NCBI RefSeq assembly: GCF_945956895.1
Contig: NZ_CAMFJF010000033.1
Span: 1 to 38,985 of the forward strand
Direction of reading: 5' to 3'
DNA: 38,985 nt
Source: an uncultured Allobosea sp.
Lineage (GTDB): Bacteria; Pseudomonadota; Alphaproteobacteria; Rhizobiales; Beijerinckiaceae
Shown: piece after piece, positions 35,187-38,985 of the stretch
How the letters are laid out: each line of letters starts with the position of its first letter
How positions within the stretch are numbered: position 1 is the first letter of the stretch
Translations under genes and position numbers: made by a program
The notes under the pieces: generated by a model
Told to the model about the DNA's origin: nothing
Database searches by the model: none
Seen by the model: only the letters and a program-made list of their open reading frames with translations

Positions 35187-35644
35187 TGGCCGGACTCTAT
35201 TATGAGGAATTCGAGATCGGGCAGGTCTTCGAGCATGCCTATTCGCGGACGGTCACGGAGCAGGACAATATCAGCTTCAGCCTGATGACCCTGAACCCGC
35301 AGCCGCTCCATATCGACGCCGATTTCTCGAGCCGGACAGAATGGGGAAAGCCGCTGTTCAACAGCCTCTACACGCTCGGCATCATGATCGGCATGAGCGT
35401 GTCCGACACCACGCTCGGCACCACCATCGGCAATCTCGGCATGAGCGACGTGCGTTTCCCGAAGCCGGTGTTCCAGGGCGATACGTTGCACTCGCGGACC
35501 AGGGTTCTCGGCAAGCGCGAGAGCCAGTCGCGGCCGACGGCGGGGCTGGTCGAGTTCGAGCACGAATGCCTCAACCAGCGCGGCGAGGTGGTGGCGGTGT
35601 GCCGGCGCATGGCGATGATGCACCGGCGGCAGGCGGCGGCGTGA
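35183..35644 (+). CDS. MaoC-like hot-dog hydratase/dehydratase
   Basis: Single hot-dog protein of 153 aa; ATG at 35183 (a second ATG directly follows) with CAGGAG upstream. It starts YYEEFEIGQVFEHAYSRTVTEQD, the MaoC N-terminus, and has WGKPLFNSLYTLG and RFPKPVFQGDTL in the usual places. The hydratase motif DxNPxH appears as NPQPLH (residues 38-43), so His43 is kept but the catalytic Asp is Asn38. Similar sequences are typically found next to CitE-like lyases. It probably hydrates a mesaconyl- or itaconyl-type enoyl-CoA before cleavage by the next gene product; this is inference. Confidence 0.88.
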   Translation: MMAGLYYEEFEIGQVFEHAYSRTVTEQDNISFSLMTLNPQPLHIDADFSSRTEWGKPLFNSLYTLGIMIGMSVSDTTLGTTIGNLGMSDVRFPKPVFQGDTLHSRTRVLGKRESQSRPTAGLVEFEHECLNQRGEVVAVCRRMAMMHRRQAAA

Positions 35645-36504
35645 TGCGCAGCCTGCTCTTCGTTCCCGGCGACAGCGCGCGCAAGTTCGCCCGCGCCCGT
35701 GATTGCGGCGCCGATGCGCTGATTCTCGATCTGGAGGATTCCGTCGCCGCCGATGCCAAGGAGGTAGCGCGGCACGAGACGGCCACGATGCTGCAGGCGC
35801 CGCGGAGCGGGCAGAAGCTGTTCGTCCGGATCAACGCCTTCGACACCGGGCTCAGTGCTGCCGATCTCGCGGCGGTGATGCCGTATCGCCCCGACGGTAT
35901 CACCCTGCCGAAATGCGACGGGCCGGACCAGGTTCGGCGTCTCGGCCATATGCTCGACGCCCTGGAGGCCGCCCACGGCATCGTGCCCGGAAACACGCTC
36001 ATCCTGGCGATCGTCACCGAGACCGCCGCCTCGCTCTTCGGGTTGGGCAGCTATCGCGGTTGCAGCGAGCGCCTCTGGGGAATGATGTGGGGGGCGGAAG
36101 ACCTCGCCGCCTCCTTCGGCGCGACGGCCAATCGCGATGCCGGCGGCGTCCTGCCGCCCTACCAGCTCGCGCGCAACCTCTGCCTTGCCGGTGCCGCCGC
36201 CGCCGGGGTCGTCGCGGTGGACACGGTCGCCGTGACGATCGGCGATCTCGCCGCGGTGGAACGGGAAGCGCGCGAGGCGCGGCGCGACGGCTTCATGGCC
36301 AAGGGCGTGATCCATCCCGGGCATGTCGAGCCGGTCAACGCCGCCTTCAGACCGAGCGAGCAGGAGATCGCCTGGGCGCGCCGCATCACCGACGCATTTG
36401 GCAACCAGGCCGATCTCGGCGTAGTGAAAATCGATGGTCAGATGATCGACAAGCCGCATCTGCGCGCCGCCGAGCGGATTTTGGCGTCGCTCTCCCCGTC
36501 ATAG
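35644..36504 (+). CDS. CitE-like CoA-ester lyase (HpcH/HpaI aldolase family; malyl/citramalyl-CoA lyase type)
   Basis: 286-aa TIM-barrel lyase that cleaves beta-hydroxyacyl-CoA esters using Mg2+. The start RSLLFVPGDSARKFARA and LILDLEDSV (27-34) are typical. CoA and metal residues are Arg62 (VRINAFDTG), Glu126 (VTETAAS) and Glu152-Asp153 (WGAEDL). GFMAKGVIHPGHVEPVN is the family C-terminal motif. Stand-alone CitE-like proteins are usually citramalyl-CoA, malyl-CoA or methylmalyl-CoA lyases rather than citrate lyase subunits, and no citDFX genes are nearby. The ATG overlaps the MaoC stop. Likely products are a 2-oxo acid (pyruvate or glyoxylate) plus acetyl- or propionyl-CoA. Confidence 0.9.
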   Translation: MRSLLFVPGDSARKFARARDCGADALILDLEDSVAADAKEVARHETATMLQAPRSGQKLFVRINAFDTGLSAADLAAVMPYRPDGITLPKCDGPDQVRRLGHMLDALEAAHGIVPGNTLILAIVTETAASLFGLGSYRGCSERLWGMMWGAEDLAASFGATANRDAGGVLPPYQLARNLCLAGAAAAGVVAVDTVAVTIGDLAAVEREAREARRDGFMAKGVIHPGHVEPVNAAFRPSEQEIAWARRITDAFGNQADLGVVKIDGQMIDKPHLRAAERILASLSPS

Positions 36505-36532
36505 TCGCGATCGAGGCGCAACAGGAAGACGC

Positions 36533-37291
36533 ATGCAGGTCAAGCAGGCTGCCAATGTTCTGGAGCTCCTCGAGTTCTTCGCCCGCCGGCAGCGCCCGGC
36601 GACCCTGGCGGAGCTCGCGGACGAGCTCGGCTGGCCGCGATCCAGCACGTTCAACCTGATCGGCACCCTCGCGGAGAAGGGCTATCTCTACGAGCCGCGG
36701 GCGCGCGGGGGGTACTATCCCAGCCCGCGGTGGCTCGCCATGGCGCAGGCGGTCTCGAAGGCGGAGCCCCTGCCGGAAGCTGTCCTCCAACTCGTGGCCG
36801 AGATCGCCGAGGAGACGGGGGAGACCACAGCGATCGGCGCGCCTGCGAACACGCATGCGCTCTTCATCCATGTCGTCGAATCGAAGGCGCCCATCCGGTA
36901 TTTCGCCCGCGTGGGCCATCGCCTGCCGATCCATGCCAGCTCGACCGGGCGTGCCATCCTCGCCCAATACTCTCCGGCGGAGCGCCAGGCGCTTTACCGC
37001 AAGCTCAGCTTCGAGCGCTATTCGGCGACGACGCCGATGAGTATCGAGGCGGTCGAGGCCGAGATCCGGCGCTCCGCAGCACGCGGCTATCATTTCAGCA
37101 ACGGCGATTTCAGCGCCGATCTGGTGGGCGTCGCCTTTCCGTTGCCGGTCCGCCAGCGCCGGCTCTCGATCGTCGTTGCGGGCCCTCAATTCCGCTGCCT
37201 CGACAAGACCGCCGAGATCGCAGAGACGATCAGGCTCGCGATCGCGCGCTTCGTCAGAGAGCTGCGTGACGACAGCGAGCCGGTCGCCTGA
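36533..37291 (+). CDS. IclR-family transcriptional regulator
   Basis: 252 aa. N-terminal winged helix-turn-helix at about 1-65 (ANVLELLEFFARRQRPATLAELADELGWPRSSTFNLIGTLAEKGYL), then a GAF-like effector domain to the end. HASSTGRAILAQYSP is the IclR hallmark at about 140-155. It is the last gene of the plus-strand operon (28 nt after the lyase, AGGAAG upstream) and is therefore probably regulated with it. It most likely senses a pathway acid and controls the divergent region at 30066-30327. Confidence 0.93.
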   Translation: MQVKQAANVLELLEFFARRQRPATLAELADELGWPRSSTFNLIGTLAEKGYLYEPRARGGYYPSPRWLAMAQAVSKAEPLPEAVLQLVAEIAEETGETTAIGAPANTHALFIHVVESKAPIRYFARVGHRLPIHASSTGRAILAQYSPAERQALYRKLSFERYSATTPMSIEAVEAEIRRSAARGYHFSNGDFSADLVGVAFPLPVRQRRLSIVVAGPQFRCLDKTAEIAETIRLAIARFVRELRDDSEPVA

Positions 37292-37408
37292 AGGGCGGGC
37301 TGCCGTTCATTCCCTTGCTGCTCGTGATCGACCTCTTCAAACCCGAGGGACGCCGAAGCGGCTTCATTGCAGCAGGTTAGAGGGCAACCCGATCGGAACC
37401 CCTCCAGA

Positions 37409-37508
37409 ATATCGGACCGAATCTCGTATTCAGTTCGATTTTCTAACTCTTTGATCTTGCCTCTGTTTTTCTCGAAAACCGCATGCCGGTTTTCGGGCCG
37501 ATGCCCTA
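37409..37508. repeat. Dispersed intergenic repeat, copy B (double hairpin)
   Basis: 100 bp aligned with copy A at 11667-11771 in the same orientation, about 75% identical by eye. The first imperfect hairpin has ATCG/CGAT outer ends. The second is perfect: CGAAAACCG (37473-37481) and CGGTTTTCG (37487-37495). Shared blocks are ATCGGAC, CTCTTTGAT and TTTTCGGGCCGATGC. Confidence 0.85.
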
Positions 37509-37827
37509 TCGCCGGCAGGCAGAACGCGGCGGTCTCGCCGACAACGGGCAGGCAAGGATCGACAATATCGTCGATCTCCGCGCCCGGCGGAAAGCCGAAA
37601 ATCAATGGTGAATTTAGAGCTGTAAGCCGCCTCGTAAGCGGCGCTCTTCAAAGAGAGCTAAGTAATGGCGCGCCATTCAGGATAAAACTGCGAACACATA
37701 TGTTTTTGAAGTAACGATGTAATTATGCCGCCATTGGCTGAGAGCGCCTCGGCTCGCTTGGCTTCCGTTTTTGCCCCATTCCAGATTTTATTTGGCAGCG
37801 CTGGCCATGGCGCATTGTTGGCAGCCC
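37509..37827. other. Intergenic stretch with no recognised gene
   Basis: No gene recognised. It contains a 14-bp perfect palindrome AATGGCGCGCCATT at 37664-37677 and, just before it, an interrupted inverted repeat (GCCGC at about 37626-37630 and GCGGC at about 37638-37642). Codon structure is poor on both strands. Confidence 0.4.
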
Positions 37828-38088
37828 TCATTGAGCCTTGAAACGTGGAAGCGTCACCGTGAGACATGCGCCGCTGCCGGGCGCAGGCCCACTGCAATCG
37901 TTCCGCCATGTCCTTCGACAAGGCTGCGGGCGATGGCCAGCCCCCGAGCCAGCGCCACCGGTACGTCGGCAGCGCGAACTCTCGGTCCGAACGAAGGATT
38001 CGAACACGAGATCGTCGCGCAATTCCGGCGGAGGCCCCGCTCCCTCGTCGTTTACGATCAGCATCGACGTCGTCTCGACAGTGTCCAA
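37828..38088 (-). pseudogene. Decayed C-terminus of a sensor histidine kinase (HATPase domain)
   Basis: On the minus strand the frame reads a G1 box (NDEGAGPPPELRD), an F-box-like VFESFVRTESS and TGGAG. A one-base frame change then gives the expected G2 box LGLAIARSLVEGHGGTIAVG. A second shift restores GPAPGSGACLTVTLPRF and a TGA at 37828. The sequence is preceded by stop codons, and no N-box, phospho-acceptor or membrane region remains. It is therefore a frameshifted fragment of a kinase. Confidence 0.75.
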
Positions 38089-38303
38089 GACTTAGGTGGG
38101 CGGCGCACCTCCGACATGTGCCCGGAAACCATCGTCTATCCACGTCTGCGACATTGAGAATGCCAATGGAGCGAGACAAACTGCGATTGAGTGTCTAGTA
38201 ACAATGTCCCCGGCTATCTCGCATTCGCCATGCGGAATCCGCGTCTTCGACATTCGAGGCCGCCAGGAGAAAGCTGGGCGACCAAAGGAAGGGAGGCAGC
38301 CGC

Positions 38304-38780
38304 ATGACTTTGCGGAGGCGGTCAGCCAGCGCCGAAAGCACGTCGTCGCAACCTGAGCGGCAATGCCCAGACTATGTGCTCGACGAACAGGTCGGCTTTC
38401 TGATGCGCCGTGCGCAGCAACGTCACATCTCGATCTTCCAGGAGATGATGGGATCGCACGGCCCGACACCGACGCAGTTCGCAGCCTTGAGCAAGCTCGC
38501 CGATGGCGAGGAGATCTCCCAAAACCAGCTTGGCCGGATGACAGCGATGGACCCCGCCACCATCAAGGGCGTCATCGCGCGGCTGGCCGAGCGCGGCCTC
38601 GTCGAGCGTCTCTCCGACCCGAACGATCAGCGGCGCGTCCTGATCCGGCTCAGCGAAGCGGGACTGGCCGCGATGCCGAAGTTTTTCGAGACGGCCAAAG
38701 CGATCACCGTCGCTACGCTGGAGCCGCTGTCCCCCGGCGAGACGAAGCAGCTTCTGGCATTGCTGGCACGGCTTTGCTGA
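38304..38780 (+). CDS. MarR-family transcriptional regulator
   Basis: 158 aa, winged helix-turn-helix of the MarR type. The core starts VGFLMRRAQQRHISIFQEMM (about 30-49). TPTQFAALSKLADGEEISQNQLGRMTAMDPATIKGVIARLAERGLVERLSDPNDQRRVLIRLSEAG contains the recognition helix and the DxRR wing (about 55-118). The C-terminal helix completes the dimer interface. GGGAGG lies before the ATG. The first 25 residues are polar and not conserved. It stands alone between a kinase remnant and a repeat, so its target is not indicated. Confidence 0.92.
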   Translation: MTLRRRSASAESTSSQPERQCPDYVLDEQVGFLMRRAQQRHISIFQEMMGSHGPTPTQFAALSKLADGEEISQNQLGRMTAMDPATIKGVIARLAERGLVERLSDPNDQRRVLIRLSEAGLAAMPKFFETAKAITVATLEPLSPGETKQLLALLARLC

Positions 38781-38871
38781 CGTCTCTCGGAGCCCAAGCC
38801 GACTGATCTAGTCTGGCCGGATCTCGCTCTGGATCGCGGTGGGTCCCAACGAACGCAAAGTGGCGATCTAT

Positions 38872-38934
38872 CTCTTTGTTCCGGTATCGGATTCTCCCGG
38901 AGAAGCGGATCCCACTTTCGGCCCGGTGCCCTAG
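38872..38934. repeat. Diverged partial copy C of the dispersed intergenic repeat
   Basis: About 63 bp aligning without gaps to the second half of copy A at roughly 63% identity by eye. Shared anchors are CTCTTTG at the start, ATCGG, CCCG/CCACTTT and the CGGTGCCCTAG end. It follows the MarR gene by 91 nt. It is more like a related repeat class than a close copy. Confidence 0.5.
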
Positions 38935-38985
38935 GGTTCGGACTCATAACCAGTAGCTGACGGTTGCTGCGATGCAGACGGCGGC

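Noticed and set aside
32734..36504. Naming the plus-strand operon as the itaconate pathway (ict, ich, ccl)
   Set aside because: The family types match in part, but the CoA-transferase lacks its catalytic Glu, the MaoC-like protein is a single short domain with an altered motif, and additional enzymes are present; a specific name would be overreach.
37409..37508. Repeat copy B as a rho-independent terminator only
   Set aside because: It may stop transcription, but its extended similarity to copy A, outside the stem as well, makes a repeat family the better description.

Overview
The window is GC-rich, densely packed chromosomal DNA with the gene content and style of an alphaproteobacterium of the Hyphomicrobiales (Rhizobiales). 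A Bosea- or Methylobacterium-like genome would fit, but that is an impression from gene families and intergenic repeats, not a measured placement. No rRNA, tRNA, CRISPR array or insertion sequence was seen.

Region 1 (1-11700) is a urease and nickel module. On the minus strand, reading leftwards from about 5366, are ureE, ureG, ureF, nikR, nikA, nikB and the start of nikC, which runs off the left edge. On the plus strand are ureD, ureA, ureB, ureC, a urea transporter (UT family) and a GntP-like permease. Nickel import, nickel sensing, metallocentre assembly, the enzyme and urea uptake are therefore contiguous. A perfect 15-bp-arm palindrome holding the NikR consensus GTATGA-N16-TCATAC lies between nikR and nikA. 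A plausible sigma-54 (-24/-12) promoter lies in the ureE/ureD divergent gap.

Region 2 (11700-16660) is a sensing and remnant region. It holds a Crp/Fnr-type regulator, divergent across a 22-bp dyad from two tandem soluble globin-coupled chemotaxis transducers. These are followed by the wreck of a DUF6691 (YedE-like)/TauE-SafE gene pair.

Region 3 (16643-37291) is a large divergent catabolic island. The minus strand carries, in transcription order, aldehyde dehydrogenase, SDR, zinc alcohol dehydrogenase, a branched-chain-type ABC transporter (binding protein, livH, livM, livG, livF), an AMP-forming acyl-CoA ligase, a TRAP transporter (P, Q, M) and a crotonase-fold protein. The plus strand carries a class III CoA-transferase, an acyl-CoA dehydrogenase, a Cat1/4-hydroxybutyrate-type CoA-transferase-like protein, an alpha-methylacyl-CoA racemase-like protein, a MaoC-like hydratase, a CitE-like C-C lyase and an IclR regulator. 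The set looks like a route that oxidises an alcohol or aldehyde to an acid, makes the CoA ester, epimerises, dehydrogenates and hydrates a methyl-branched acyl-CoA, and cleaves it with a citramalyl/malyl-CoA-lyase-like enzyme. It resembles itaconate/mesaconate (C5 dicarboxylate) pathways but is not identical to them. Several enzymes lack canonical catalytic residues, so the exact chemistry is open.

Region 4 (37292-38985) is mostly non-coding. It has a copy of a dispersed palindromic repeat, a decayed histidine-kinase C-terminus, a MarR regulator and a diverged repeat copy.
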